Origin: Butyrivibrio sp.
GTDB taxonomy: Bacteria > Bacillota_A > Clostridia > Lachnospirales > Lachnospiraceae
NCBI GenBank assembly: GCA_024690635.1
Contig: JAILOW010000133.1
Span: 1-20,675, forward strand
Direction of reading: 5' to 3'
Length of the DNA stretch: 20,675 nucleotides
The translations under genes and the position numbers were made by a program. The notes beneath the pieces were generated by a model. The model was not told the origin of the DNA. It saw only the letters and a program-made list of their open reading frames with translations, and did not search any database. Each line of letters opens with the position of its first letter. Position 1 is the first letter of the stretch. Positions 1 to 9,191 of this stretch are shown in pieces.

Positions 1-639
1 ACTCGTGTATCATATCCTATCAACCACATCAAGAACATCGTTCTTAATGTACATCCTACATCATCAGGCCCTGCAGCTCAGAATGTTATCTTCCTTTCAG
101 CTGATGCTTTCGGAGTACTTCCTCCAGTATCAATCCTGACACCTGAGCAGACTCAGTACTACTTCCTTTCAGGATTCACAGCTAAGCTTGCTGGAACTGA
201 GAGAGGTATCACAGAGCCTACACCTACATTCTCAGCTTGCTTCGGACAGGCATTCCTTGAGCTTCATCCTACAAAGTACGGTGAGGAGCTTGTAAAGAAG
301 ATGCAGAAGTCCGGTGCTAAGGCTTATCTTGTAAACACAGGATGGAACGGCACAGGAAAGAGAATCTCCATCAAGGATACTCGTGGTATCATCGACGCAA
401 TCCTTAACGGCGATGTACTTAAGGCTGAGACCAAGAAGATCCCGATCTTCGACTTCGAAGTTCCTACATCACTTCCCGGAGTAGATCCTGCAATTCTTGA
501 TCCCAGAGATACATATGCTAATGCTTCCGAGTGGGAGACAAAGGCAAAGGATCTTGCAGAGAGATTCACAAAGAACTTCAAGAAGTATGAGGGCAACAAC
601 GCAGGTAAGGCACTTGTTGCAGCAGGCCCCAAGCTTTGA
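1..639 (+). CDS. pckA: Phosphoenolpyruvate carboxykinase (ATP), C-terminal part
   Basis: This is the last 212 codons of a gene whose start lies before the window; frame 1 is open from base 1 to the TGA at 637-639. The enzyme interconverts oxaloacetate plus ATP and PEP plus CO2 plus ADP in the cytosol, linking C4 acids and glycolysis or gluconeogenesis; in anaerobic gut Firmicutes it may run in the carboxylating direction (family knowledge, not visible here). Diagnostic ATP-PEPCK signatures are visible: [10 protein letters not shown] near codons 35-44 and [20 protein letters not shown] near codons 66-85, followed by the [16 protein letters not shown] segment typical of the C-terminal domain. 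The nucleotide-binding P-loop lies upstream and is not in the window. The gene ends just before a strong hairpin terminator. No frameshift is seen. The identification is sure. Confidence 0.96.
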   Translation, partial: TRVSYPINHIKNIVLNVHPTSSGPAAQNVIFLSADAFGVLPPVSILTPEQTQYYFLSGFTAKLAGTERGITEPTPTFSACFGQAFLELHPTKYGEELVKKMQKSGAKAYLVNTGWNGTGKRISIKDTRGIIDAILNGDVLKAETKKIPIFDFEVPTSLPGVDPAILDPRDTYANASEWETKAKDLAERFTKNFKKYEGNNAGKALVAAGPKL

Positions 640-668
640 TCTGAAAACTCAGATGAATAAATAAAATT

Positions 669-704
669 ACGGCGCTGTATCAATTCGATACAGCGCCGTT
701 TTTA
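669..704 (+). terminator. Rho-independent terminator of pckA, probably bidirectional
   Basis: A 13-bp perfect stem (669-681 with 687-699, ACGGCGCTGTATC arm) closes a 5-nt loop, followed by a T run at 699-703. On the minus strand the same hairpin is followed by an AT-rich AATTTTATTTAT tract, so it can also stop pyrG, which ends convergently at 767. Confidence 0.93.
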
Positions 705-766
705 TTATGTCATATCAGTTATTAAATCATACAGCAACCATGGCAGTTATTTTGCTATAAGCAGTA

Positions 767-2413
767 TTACTTCTTCTTTGTTGTCTTAGCAGGTGCCTTT
801 TTTGTTCCCTTCTTTTCATGGGCAAGAGAAGCTTTGATGAAACCTGAGAAAAGAGGATGAGGTCTGTTAGGTCTTGACTTAAGCTCGGGATGACCCTGAG
901 TAGCCATGTGGAAATCGTTTGAAGGAAGCTCGATCATCTCAACGATCCTTCCGTCGGGAGATATACCGCAGAGCTTAAGACCATTGGTAACAAGAGCATT
1001 TCTGTAATCGTTGTTGACCTCGTATCTGTGGCGGTGACGCTCTGTAATGTTCTCTGAACCAAAGAGCTTGTATGCCTGAGAGTCTTTATCAAGTACGCAG
1101 GGATAAGAACCAAGCCTTAATGTTCCGCCGATGTCCTCTACTCCGTCCTGATCAGGTAAAAGAGCTATCATAGGATGCTGTGTTCCGGGATCAAACTCGA
1201 TTGAGTGCGCATCCTTGTAACCAACAACATTCCTTGCAAACTCAACAATTGCAAGCTGCATTCCAAGGCAAAGACCAAGGAAAGGAAGATTGTTCTCTCT
1301 TGCGTATCTGATGGAAGTGATCATACCCTCGATTCCGCGATCGCCAAATCCGCCGGGAACAATAAGTCCGTCCACATCAGAAAGGATCTCTGCCACATTA
1401 TCCTCAGTAACTTCTTCGGAATCTACCCACTTGATATCTACTGCGGTCTGATTGGAGATACCGCCGTGCTTTAAAGCTTCTACAACACTTATGTATGCAT
1501 CGTGGAGCTGTGTGTACTTACCTACCAGAGCAACTCTCACATCATGCTTTAATGAATAGAGAGTGTCCACCATCTTTTTCCAGTCGTCAAGATCGGGCTC
1601 GGGACAATCAAGCTCGAGACATTCGCAGGCAACCTGTGCAAGATGCTCCTTCTCCATGGCAAGAGGAGCTTCATAAAGATACTCAAGATCCAGGTTGTTG
1701 AGGACGTGGCTGCTGGGAACGTTACAGAAAAGAGCTATCTTGTCTTTTGTATCCTGATCAAGCTCAAGCTCACTTCTGCAGACGATAACGTCAGGCTGAA
1801 GTCCCATTCCCTGCATGGTCTTAACTGCTGACTGTGTGGGCTTGGTCTTTATTTCCTGAGAGCAGCGAAGATAAGGAATAAGAGAAACAAGGATAAGCAT
1901 TGCATTCTCATGTCCAACCTCGTGCTGGAACTGTCTGATAGCCTCAAGGAAAGGCTGGCTCTCGATATCTCCAACGGTTCCACCTACCTCGATGATGGCG
2001 ATCCTGGTCTCATCATCGGTAAAGTTGCGGTAGAATTTGCTCTTTATCTCATTGGTGATATGAGGGATAACCTGAACGGTACGTCCGCCGTAGTCACCTC
2101 TTCTTTCCTTCTGAAGAACGGACCAGTAGATCTTACCGGTGGTGACATTGGAGTTTTTATCCAGGTTCTCATCTATGAATCTCTCATAGTGACCAAGGTC
2201 AAGGTCAGTCTCTGTACCGTCTTCTGTCACGAACACCTCACCGTGCTGAACCGGATTCATGGTTCCGGGATCGATGTTGATGTAAGGGTCAAATTTTTGC
2301 ATTGTCACCTTGTAACCGCGGGCTTTTAAAAGCCTTCCCAATGAAGCGGCGGTGATACCCTTTCCGAGTCCGGAAACAACGCCTCCTGTGACAAAGATGT
2401 ACTTTACTGCCAT
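767..2413 (-). CDS. pyrG: CTP synthase
   Basis: It makes CTP from UTP, ATP and glutamine, the last step of pyrimidine nucleotide synthesis, in the cytosol. The 548-residue length is normal for the family plus a short tail. The synthetase domain (about 1-268) carries the P-loop [10 protein letters not shown] at residues 10-19 and the [12 protein letters not shown] segment at 141-152. The class I glutamine amidotransferase domain (about 292-530) has the oxyanion loop PGGFGDRG (353-360), nucleophile Cys382 in GLCLGMQ, and His508 and Glu510 in HPE. The C-terminus is a lysine-rich tail (534-548) not needed for catalysis in known members. The start at 2413 is set by an AGGAGG site (2424-2429 complement) ten bases upstream. 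It is convergent with pckA and divergent from ftsH. Regulation by CTP-dependent transcription initiation, known in Bacillus, could not be judged because no convincing minus-strand promoter was found. Confidence 0.97.
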   Translation of the reverse strand: MAVKYIFVTGGVVSGLGKGITAASLGRLLKARGYKVTMQKFDPYINIDPGTMNPVQHGEVFVTEDGTETDLDLGHYERFIDENLDKNSNVTTGKIYWSVLQKERRGDYGGRTVQVIPHITNEIKSKFYRNFTDDETRIAIIEVGGTVGDIESQPFLEAIRQFQHEVGHENAMLILVSLIPYLRCSQEIKTKPTQSAVKTMQGMGLQPDVIVCRSELELDQDTKDKIALFCNVPSSHVLNNLDLEYLYEAPLAMEKEHLAQVACECLELDCPEPDLDDWKKMVDTLYSLKHDVRVALVGKYTQLHDAYISVVEALKHGGISNQTAVDIKWVDSEEVTEDNVAEILSDVDGLIVPGGFGDRGIEGMITSIRYARENNLPFLGLCLGMQLAIVEFARNVVGYKDAHSIEFDPGTQHPMIALLPDQDGVEDIGGTLRLGSYPCVLDKDSQAYKLFGSENITERHRHRYEVNNDYRNALVTNGLKLCGISPDGRIVEMIELPSNDFHMATQGHPELKSRPNRPHPLFSGFIKASLAHEKKGTKKAPAKTTKKK

Positions 2414-2474
2414 GTTTTTAAGTCCTCCTGAGAAATAAATTTATAAAAGTTTCAGAATAAAAAAGATGAAATCA

Positions 2475-2503
2475 TTGAATCTTAAAATTGCACTCTATAT
2501 AAT
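2475..2503 (+). promoter_or_regulatory. Sigma-A-type promoter for ftsH
   Basis: TTGAAT (2475-2480), a 17-bp spacer and a perfect TATAAT (2498-2503) lie about 79 bp upstream of the ftsH start. The surrounding pyrG-ftsH divergent spacer (2414-2581) is very AT-rich. The TATAATATTATA block is almost symmetrical, so a minus-strand promoter for pyrG could overlap it, but no good -35 was found on that strand. Confidence 0.65.
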
Positions 2504-2581
2504 ATTATATATTTTGTGGTTTGTGGAGATAGTTTCAAAACATTATTCTTATTATAAAGGAAAGAACAGAAAGTTAAAAGC

Positions 2582-4771
2582 ATGGATAACAATCAAAATC
2601 AAAGAAATAATAATCCAGGGGGTGGAAACAACAATTCCCCGAGAAAACAAAACATAATATTGCTGCTGGTGGCGGCTCTGGTGACTATGATCTGCATGAC
2701 CTACTTCCTCAGAGCGTTTTCCGAAAACACCAACAGAGAGATCACTTATTCGGAATTCATGTCCATGGTGGACAAGGGTGAAGTTGAGAGCATTGTCATC
2801 GAGAGTGACAGAGTTGATATCTACCCCAAGGAGACCAAGGACGAAGACAAGCTTGGTAAAGGCTATTATTACTGGACAGGAAACACAACAGTAACATATT
2901 ACACAGGAAAAGCTGAAGAGGACAGCGTTCTCACACAGCGTATGCTTGAAAAAGGCGTTGAGGTTTCAAGCGAGGTGCCTGACAGCTCAGGCGCGATCCT
3001 TTCATTTATCCTTTATTACATCGCACCTATTCTTCTTATGTGGCTTCTTCTCTCACTTATTTTCAGGAGAATGGGAAAAGGCGGCGGTCCTTTGAGCGTT
3101 GGAAAGAGCAATGCCAAGGTATACGTTCAGAAGGAGACCGGTGTTACCTTCAAGGATGTGGCAGGTGAGGACGAGGCAAAAGAGTCTCTGGTAGAGGTTG
3201 TAGACTTCCTTCATAACCCTTCCAAGTATGCCAAGATCGGAGCCAAGCTCCCCAAGGGAGCCCTTTTGGTGGGACCTCCCGGAACAGGTAAGACGCTTCT
3301 TGCCAAGGCTGTTGCCGGTGAAGCACATGTTCCCTTCTATTCACTTGCAGGTTCAGACTTTATTGAATTATACGTGGGTGTAGGTGCCAGCAGAGTCAGA
3401 GACCTCTTTAACGAAGCCAGCAAAAACGCACCCTGTATCATCTTCATCGATGAGATAGATGCCATCGGACGAAGCCGTGACAGCAAATACGGCGGAGGAA
3501 ACGAGGAGAGAGAGCAGACACTTAACCAGCTCCTTTCCGAGATGGACGGATTTGATTCTTCCAAGGGTGTACTTATCCTGGGAGCAACCAACAGACCTGA
3601 GATCCTTGATAAAGCGCTTCTTCGTCCCGGACGTTTCGACCGAAGGATCATCGTAGACAAGCCCGACCTCAAGGGTAGAGAAGAGATACTCAAGGTTCAT
3701 TCCAAGGACGTTAAGATGGATGAGACCGTTGATCTTAAGGGAATTGCTCTTGCAACCAGCGGAGCCGTTGGATCTGACCTTGCCAACATGATCAACGAGG
3801 CTGCCATCAACGCGGTTAAGGCCCACAGAGAGTATGTATGCCAGCAGGATCTTATGGAAGCCGTTGAGCAGGTACTTGTAGGTAAGGAAAAGAAAGACAG
3901 GATCCTCAGCAAGGAAGAGCGCAAGATCGTTTCCTATCACGAGGTGGGACACGCGCTTATCAGTGCAGTTCAAAAGAATACAGAGCCTGTACAAAAGATC
4001 ACCATCGTACCCAGAACCATGGGAGCTCTTGGCTATGTTATGCAGGTTCCTGAGGATGAAAAATATCTTCAGACCAAGGATGAGCTTATTGATGATATCA
4101 TTGTTTCCCTTGGCGGACGTGCGGCAGAGGAAGTTATCTTCAATACCGTTACCACAGGCGCAGAGAATGATATTGAAAAGGCCACAAACATGGCACGCAG
4201 CATGATCACCATGTTTGGTATGAGCGACAAGTTCGGGCTTATGCAGCTTGAATCCATACAGAACAGATACCTTGACGGCAATAGGATCCTTAACTGCAGT
4301 GATCACACCGCAGCAGAGGTGGATGCGGAAGTTAAAAAGCTTCTGGCAGAGTGCTATGACAGAGCAAAGAAGATCATCAGCGAGCACCTTGATGCCATGG
4401 ACAAGATCGCTCAGTTCCTTATTGAGCAGGAGACCATTACAGGAAAAGAGTTCATGAAGATCTACCGTGAGGTTGAAGGACTTCCTGAACCCACAGAAGA
4501 GGAGCAGGAGGCAGCCAAGCACGGAAGGATCTATGCCACAAGAGCTGAGTCAGCCCTTGTTGGTGAGAACGTTCCCATCAAGTCCAAAAAGGACAAGGAA
4601 GAGCCCAAGGAGGAGCCTAAAGGCGATGAGCCTCAGGGCACCGGTGAAGTAGGAAATGAGACTTCTGGTGTTGAGAAGCCTTCAGAAGAGCCTTCGCAAG
4701 AGCAGGCGCCTGCAGCGCAGGGACAGGGAGTTTTCTCACACGTTCCCGGAAATTTTGATGATATGGCATGA
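2582..4771 (+). CDS. ftsH: ATP-dependent zinc metalloprotease FtsH
   Basis: This is a membrane-anchored AAA+ protease that unfolds and degrades damaged or short-lived membrane and cytosolic proteins as a hexamer. The domain order is as expected: a short Asn/Gly-rich cytosolic N-terminus, TM1 (about 24-45), an extracytoplasmic FtsH domain (46-136), TM2 (about 138-161), the AAA module with Walker A GPPGTGKT (231-238), Walker B IIFIDEID (286-293) and the second region of homology with the arginine-finger segment (about 337-355), then the M41 peptidase with HEVGH (453-457) and the third zinc ligand Asp530. The last 70 residues form a Glu/Lys/Pro-rich low-complexity tail ending FDDMA, longer than in E. 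coli. The ATG at 2582 has only a weak, distant ribosome site (AAGGAAAG near 2557), but the N-terminus it gives fits the family. The gene is monocistronic, between its promoter and a terminator. Confidence 0.97.
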   Translation: MDNNQNQRNNNPGGGNNNSPRKQNIILLLVAALVTMICMTYFLRAFSENTNREITYSEFMSMVDKGEVESIVIESDRVDIYPKETKDEDKLGKGYYYWTGNTTVTYYTGKAEEDSVLTQRMLEKGVEVSSEVPDSSGAILSFILYYIAPILLMWLLLSLIFRRMGKGGGPLSVGKSNAKVYVQKETGVTFKDVAGEDEAKESLVEVVDFLHNPSKYAKIGAKLPKGALLVGPPGTGKTLLAKAVAGEAHVPFYSLAGSDFIELYVGVGASRVRDLFNEASKNAPCIIFIDEIDAIGRSRDSKYGGGNEEREQTLNQLLSEMDGFDSSKGVLILGATNRPEILDKALLRPGRFDRRIIVDKPDLKGREEILKVHSKDVKMDETVDLKGIALATSGAVGSDLANMINEAAINAVKAHREYVCQQDLMEAVEQVLVGKEKKDRILSKEERKIVSYHEVGHALISAVQKNTEPVQKITIVPRTMGALGYVMQVPEDEKYLQTKDELIDDIIVSLGGRAAEEVIFNTVTTGAENDIEKATNMARSMITMFGMSDKFGLMQLESIQNRYLDGNRILNCSDHTAAEVDAEVKKLLAECYDRAKKIISEHLDAMDKIAQFLIEQETITGKEFMKIYREVEGLPEPTEEEQEAAKHGRIYATRAESALVGENVPIKSKKDKEEPKEEPKGDEPQGTGEVGNETSGVEKPSEEPSQEQAPAAQGQGVFSHVPGNFDDMA

Positions 4772-4778
4772 TGATTCA

Positions 4779-4810
4779 GAACCCTGATCGAAAGATCGGG
4801 GTTCTTTTTT
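4779..4810 (+). terminator. Rho-independent terminator of ftsH
   Basis: An 11-bp stem with one G-U pair (4779-4789 with 4794-4804) closes a GAAA tetraloop (4790-4793) and is followed by six T (4805-4810), starting eight bases after the ftsH stop. Confidence 0.95.
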
Positions 4811-4857
4811 GTTGCCAAAAAACGTTCAAAAGGAAGGGAAATTGTGAACAAACAGTG

Positions 4858-4883
4858 AAACTTTATTTCACAAAATAAAGTTT
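4858..4883. repeat. 11-bp perfect inverted repeat upstream of the surface-protein promoter
   Basis: AAACTTTATTT (4858-4868) and AAATAAAGTTT (4873-4883) are exact inverted copies around the four bases CACA. The repeat ends 14 bp before the -35 element of the next promoter. It lacks a following T tract, so an operator for a dimeric regulator is more likely than a terminator. No known regulator site was recognised. Confidence 0.6.
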
Positions 4884-4897
4884 ACTTAATAATTTTA

Positions 4898-4926
4898 TTG
4901 CATAAACTTACTATTTAATCTATAAT
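4898..4926 (+). promoter_or_regulatory. Probable promoter of the surface-protein / type VII region
   Basis: TTGCAT (4898-4903), a 17-bp spacer and a perfect TATAAT (4921-4926) are present; a second TATAAT overlaps at 4928-4933. The resulting leader of about 85 nt is purine-rich (GGGGAAGAGGGG near 4969-4980). No known riboswitch was recognised in it. Confidence 0.55.
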
Positions 4927-5007
4927 TTATAATGTTCATGAAAATTTTATAAAATACTATACCACGCAGGGGAAGAGGGGCTCCGACTGGTAGGAAGTAC
5001 TCATTTT

Positions 5008-5013
5008 AGGAGG
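5008..5013 (+). promoter_or_regulatory. Ribosome binding site deciding the ATG at 5021
   Basis: A perfect AGGAGG lies 7 nt before the ATG at 5021. An in-frame TTG at 5015 is only 1 nt from this site and cannot use it, so ATG 5021 is taken as the start. Confidence 0.85.
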
Positions 5014-5020
5014 ATTGGTT

Positions 5021-8000
5021 ATGAAACCGGTTAACGCCAAGTCTCGTATCATTAAGAGGCTTATTCCGCTACTTCTTGTCCCGGTGGTTCTTGGCAGTAA
5101 TTTTGCTGCTATCAATGTTTTTGCGGATGATCAGACCGCAGCCCAGGGGGAAGGAGCTGCAACAGAACAGAATGTGCAGCCCGATCAGGAACAGATTTCA
5201 CAGACAGAGACAATTGAAGAAGATGTTGAAGAGACTAATGAAGCTACAGACGAGACATCGGCAGAAGCTTCTGATGAGGCATCCCTTGAATCTTCAGACG
5301 AAAGCTCAGAAGCAGTAGAAGAGTCTTCGGATGAGGCGTCTTTTGACATTTCCGATGACGAGGAGTTATTGGAGCAGGAAGAGGAAGAACTTGCCGCAGC
5401 GCAGGATGAGACTCCTTTTATTTTTGTTCAGCTTGTTGTGGACGGAGATGATGAGGGAAAATCCGGATTTTACATGAATTACACCGATGGAAATCACAGC
5501 TATAAGTTGGGGGACGACTATAGCGAGGTTGAAGTTGATGATGAATATACTGCTGCATTCACCTATGGTATCAACACAGGATATAAGGTTGAACTGCAGG
5601 TTTCAGACGATGCTGAGCTTACCGCAGAGGACGGAGCGGCTACTATTAAGCTTTCTTCCGAGGAATACCTTGAAAATGAGTACACTATCACAGCCAGGGT
5701 ATCCTGCACAGATGAAAAAGATCCCCAAATTGGTGACGTGACACTGCCCACGGCAACATATGTAAAACTTGACGGGGTAAATGAATATATATCAAGCACA
5801 AGTGCATCGCTTGCGATTTCAGTAAGTGTTTCAGACGAGGGAGATGGAGAGTCCGGAGTAAAGAAAGTTACTCTTAAGACTTCTCTTGGAGATTTCGATA
5901 TGAGCGCGGAGGGCAGTGTTTATTCTTTTGCGCCGGGAAACTACGGCTCCTACGAGGTAACAGGTCTTGTTGCCGAGGACTATGCAGGTCATAAGGTGGA
6001 AAAGAGCTTTGAAGATCTCGGAAAAGCTTCTTTCATTCTTTGTTATTTCGACCCCAAAGAGGTTGGAAATATCAACGCATCTCTTAATATCTCAGATACA
6101 GACTGGTATTCAAAAAATAAAAGCGGAAAGATCGTTCTTACAGTTTCCGGACTTACCACCAGAAGGATCAGCGATATAACGGTTTACGATCCTGAAGAGG
6201 AAACAGTTCCCGCAAGTAGCGACCTTGCCATAAAGAGAGTAAGATCGAACTTTTATAACGTACAGACCTTTGAGCTTCCCGCAGACAGAGAGGGAAAGAC
6301 TGTTTACACCATCAAAGGACATTTTGTAGGTGACGAAAATACAGAGTTCAGCAAAGAGGTCACGACCATGATCGACAACACAGCTCCCAAGGGAGAAGTT
6401 AAGATCACACCTCTTCGGGACGACATCGTCTCCACTTTTGCAAGGATCTTTGCAGGTAAGAACCTGGTCAGATATAAAATTGAAGTCGCAGGCGATTGCG
6501 ACGAGAACGAAGGTCTTGAAGTCAGCGGCCTTGACTATGTACAGTTCAGAACAGCAGGCAGAGGGGAGCCTACAACCTTATTTGCAAAGAACAACAAAAA
6601 TTCTGACGGTTTCTATGAGTGGACGGAGAGAATTGAGGCTGGAAAAGACCAGGAGCTGATTGTTACTTTTGACGGAATCCGCCTTGTGGACATGGCCGGA
6701 AACCAGCAGACAGAAGTTGAAGTGATCGCTGACTTTGACAAGATCTATCTCGACTGGGGTGCACCCAGGATCAGTTATTCCGAGAAGAACCGAGTAAACG
6801 AGTTTGAAAATGTGGCTTACTACGACAAAGCTATCGAAGAGCAGGTAAAGATCGAAGACCTCAGCCTCGGCGAGAATAAGCCTGAGTTTAAAGAGATCAT
6901 TCACCACGAGGAGGATGGCATTGAGGCTGATGCAGATCATTGCAAGACAGATGAAAAGCTCTTTGCCATTTTCGATACAAGATTCTATGATTTTTCAGCA
7001 AAGAAAGACGGCGAATATCAGCTTAATACAAAGATAAAAGATACTTCGGGGAATGAAGGTCAGGCAGACAGCCGCGTCATGAGAGTAGATACCAAGGATC
7101 CCGTGATCGGAATAGCTCTTTCCGGTGGAGAGGCTCTTGATGATGCAGATGCAGAGCCTGTTTATACACCTGATGCTCAGGACGTTGTTGTAACTGTAAA
7201 AGAGCTCTGGATCGATAAGAGCAGATGCTCGGTATCCGTAACCGGTACAACAGACCTTGGTGAGGCAGTAAGCTTCAGCACAAAAGAATGGTCCGGCGAG
7301 CTTGGAGAAGAGGACCATGTGGCAACGATCTCAGGTCTTTCGGACGGTGAGTACACAGTTACCGTTGAGGCTTATGACCTTGCTCTTCATTCAGCATTTT
7401 CCGCATCAAGGAAGTTCTTTATAGATACCAAGAACCCTGAGGTGGTGCTCTCATTTGACACCTATGATGGTCAGAACGGCAAGTACTACAACGTTTCCAG
7501 AAAGGCAACCATCACCATCACAGAGTTTAACTTTGATGAAAAGCTGGTGGATGAGGATCTTTCACATGAGTACGGACATCCTTCCGAAAGCGACTGGAGT
7601 AATCCCGCACCCATGGTACACGTGAAAACCATCGACTTTAAGGAAGACGGAATTTATTCCCTTCAGATCAGCTGCAGGGATAAAGTAAAGCGCAAATCCA
7701 ACACCGAGAAAGAAGGCGAGTTCATCATAGACAGAACAGCTCCCGAGTTCTCAGTTGGCTATAACGCAGTATCTCCCAAAAACGGAAATTATTACAAAGA
7801 TACAAGAATAGCATCCATTACAGTAAAAGACCTCTCATTTGATGAGAACAAGCTTGAAGTAGGTACTCAGGCAATCGAAGAGGCAGCAGCACTTCCCGGC
7901 ATCAGCGGATTTTCCGGTTCCGGAATGGATCACGTAGGCACCATGACCTTTGCCGATGACGGCAACTACGGATACACACTTAAGTGCACAGACCTTGCGG

Positions 8001-9169
8001 GCAACAGCTCATCTGAATACGTATCAGATGTCTTTATCATAGACAAGACTGTTCCTGAGGTTAAGTTCTCAGGAGTTGAGAATTTCTCAGCCAATAACGG
8101 AGCGGTTGCACCTGTTGTTTCCTATGTGGACAAGCATATGGATATTGATGCAAGCTCTGTTACCATGACTGGCGCCAACAACGGAGCAGTATCCGTAAGC
8201 AGCCAGACAGCTCCTACAGAGAACGGCTTTGTTGTTTCCTACGGCGACTTTGCCCACGACAAGAGCATGGACGATCTCTATACTTTAGAAGCCCGTGTAT
8301 ATGACCTTGCAGGAAACGAAGCAAAGGAAGAGCTGGTATTTTCCGTAAACAGATTCGGTTCGGTATTCGTGCTCGGATCTGATGCCAGGGCTCTCAATGA
8401 GCAGTATTACACCAACGAACCCAAGGAAGTGTCCATAACAGAGATCAACGTGGATGACCTTACCAGAAAAGACGTATCCATAAGCCACGACGGAAACATC
8501 ACAGAGCTTAAGAGCGGCAAGGACTACAGGGTTACAAAGCAAGGATCTGATACCTCCTGGAAGACCTACACCTACACCCTTGGAAAAGAGAATTTTAACA
8601 GGGACGGAATTTATTCCGTAACCGTTTATACCCAGGACAGAGCAACCAATGTTCAGGACAACAAGAGCCGCGATGCGGAAGTAAACTTTGCGGTTGATAT
8701 AACTGCTCCCAGCATTGTGGCAGCAGACCTTAAAGACGGTGCGGTATTTAAAGAAGCTTCTCATGTTTTCAACGTAAATACCACAGACAACATGGGAGTT
8801 GTGGGACTTACCGTTTACAAGGACGGCGATGTGATAAAAGAGGTAAATGAAGCTGCCCTTGCAGCAGACGGCGGAATTGAAAGCTTTACGCTTTCTGAAT
8901 CCGACCAGCCTCAGACCATCACAATGGTTGCAGAGGATGTTGCAGGCAATAAAGAAACAGTAGTTTATAACAACATTCTTGTTTCCACCAAGGATAAGGA
9001 AGTTGTTATAGCTAATGATGATGCAATGGCACTTGAAGAAAAGCCCGAAGTTCTCGGAGCTGTAAGAGAGCGTAACTTCACGATCCTTTACATCATCATC
9101 GGACTTGCTGTAGTGGTTTTGGCAGCAGGCGCCGGACTTATCTTATACAAAAATAAATCATCCAGGTAA
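5021..9169 (+). CDS. Large exported Ig-like repeat protein with C-terminal membrane anchor
   Basis: The protein has 1382 residues. A signal peptide is clear: basic AKSRIIKR, a hydrophobic core and a probable cut after VFA (about residue 36). Residues 37-131 form a Glu/Ser/Asp-rich low-complexity linker, as often seen in surface stalks. The rest is a string of beta-rich units of roughly 100 residues, each ending or starting with a D-x-T-x-P strand: MIDNTAP (450), MRVDTKDP (687), FFIDTKNP (799), FIIDRTAP (901), FIIDKTVP (1005) and FAVDITAP (1223). They are paired with DG-x-Y...D-x-AGN motifs such as DGNYGYTLKCTDLAGN and with YY...ITITEFNFDE-type strands. This pattern is that of bacterial Ig-like surface repeats. 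One TM helix (about 1355-1376) followed by KNKSSR anchors it with the C-terminus inside; there is no LPxTG motif. The next gene starts 22 bp later, suggesting one transcript. The function is unknown; adhesion or an envelope-spanning role in the secretion locus are guesses. Confidence 0.85.
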   Translation: MKPVNAKSRIIKRLIPLLLVPVVLGSNFAAINVFADDQTAAQGEGAATEQNVQPDQEQISQTETIEEDVEETNEATDETSAEASDEASLESSDESSEAVEESSDEASFDISDDEELLEQEEEELAAAQDETPFIFVQLVVDGDDEGKSGFYMNYTDGNHSYKLGDDYSEVEVDDEYTAAFTYGINTGYKVELQVSDDAELTAEDGAATIKLSSEEYLENEYTITARVSCTDEKDPQIGDVTLPTATYVKLDGVNEYISSTSASLAISVSVSDEGDGESGVKKVTLKTSLGDFDMSAEGSVYSFAPGNYGSYEVTGLVAEDYAGHKVEKSFEDLGKASFILCYFDPKEVGNINASLNISDTDWYSKNKSGKIVLTVSGLTTRRISDITVYDPEEETVPASSDLAIKRVRSNFYNVQTFELPADREGKTVYTIKGHFVGDENTEFSKEVTTMIDNTAPKGEVKITPLRDDIVSTFARIFAGKNLVRYKIEVAGDCDENEGLEVSGLDYVQFRTAGRGEPTTLFAKNNKNSDGFYEWTERIEAGKDQELIVTFDGIRLVDMAGNQQTEVEVIADFDKIYLDWGAPRISYSEKNRVNEFENVAYYDKAIEEQVKIEDLSLGENKPEFKEIIHHEEDGIEADADHCKTDEKLFAIFDTRFYDFSAKKDGEYQLNTKIKDTSGNEGQADSRVMRVDTKDPVIGIALSGGEALDDADAEPVYTPDAQDVVVTVKELWIDKSRCSVSVTGTTDLGEAVSFSTKEWSGELGEEDHVATISGLSDGEYTVTVEAYDLALHSAFSASRKFFIDTKNPEVVLSFDTYDGQNGKYYNVSRKATITITEFNFDEKLVDEDLSHEYGHPSESDWSNPAPMVHVKTIDFKEDGIYSLQISCRDKVKRKSNTEKEGEFIIDRTAPEFSVGYNAVSPKNGNYYKDTRIASITVKDLSFDENKLEVGTQAIEEAAALPGISGFSGSGMDHVGTMTFADDGNYGYTLKCTDLAGNSSSEYVSDVFIIDKTVPEVKFSGVENFSANNGAVAPVVSYVDKHMDIDASSVTMTGANNGAVSVSSQTAPTENGFVVSYGDFAHDKSMDDLYTLEARVYDLAGNEAKEELVFSVNRFGSVFVLGSDARALNEQYYTNEPKEVSITEINVDDLTRKDVSISHDGNITELKSGKDYRVTKQGSDTSWKTYTYTLGKENFNRDGIYSVTVYTQDRATNVQDNKSRDAEVNFAVDITAPSIVAADLKDGAVFKEASHVFNVNTTDNMGVVGLTVYKDGDVIKEVNEAALAADGGIESFTLSESDQPQTITMVAEDVAGNKETVVYNNILVSTKDKEVVIANDDAMALEEKPEVLGAVRERNFTILYIIIGLAVVVLAAGAGLILYKNKSSR

Positions 9170-9191
9170 AGCGCGAAGGAAAAGCGACGTA

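Noticed and set aside
3368..4522. 384-codon open frame on the minus strand
   Set aside because: It lies wholly antisense to ftsH, whose family motifs are certain; the translation is Cys/Leu-rich with no domain or ribosome site.
4962..5000. Possible cyclic-di-GMP or other riboswitch (CCACGCAGGGG...)
   Set aside because: The similarity is limited to a few bases; I could not draw the paired helices needed for a known riboswitch class.
5015..5020. TTG start for the Ig-repeat protein
   Set aside because: Only 1 nt separates it from the AGGAGG site; ATG 5021 has correct spacing.
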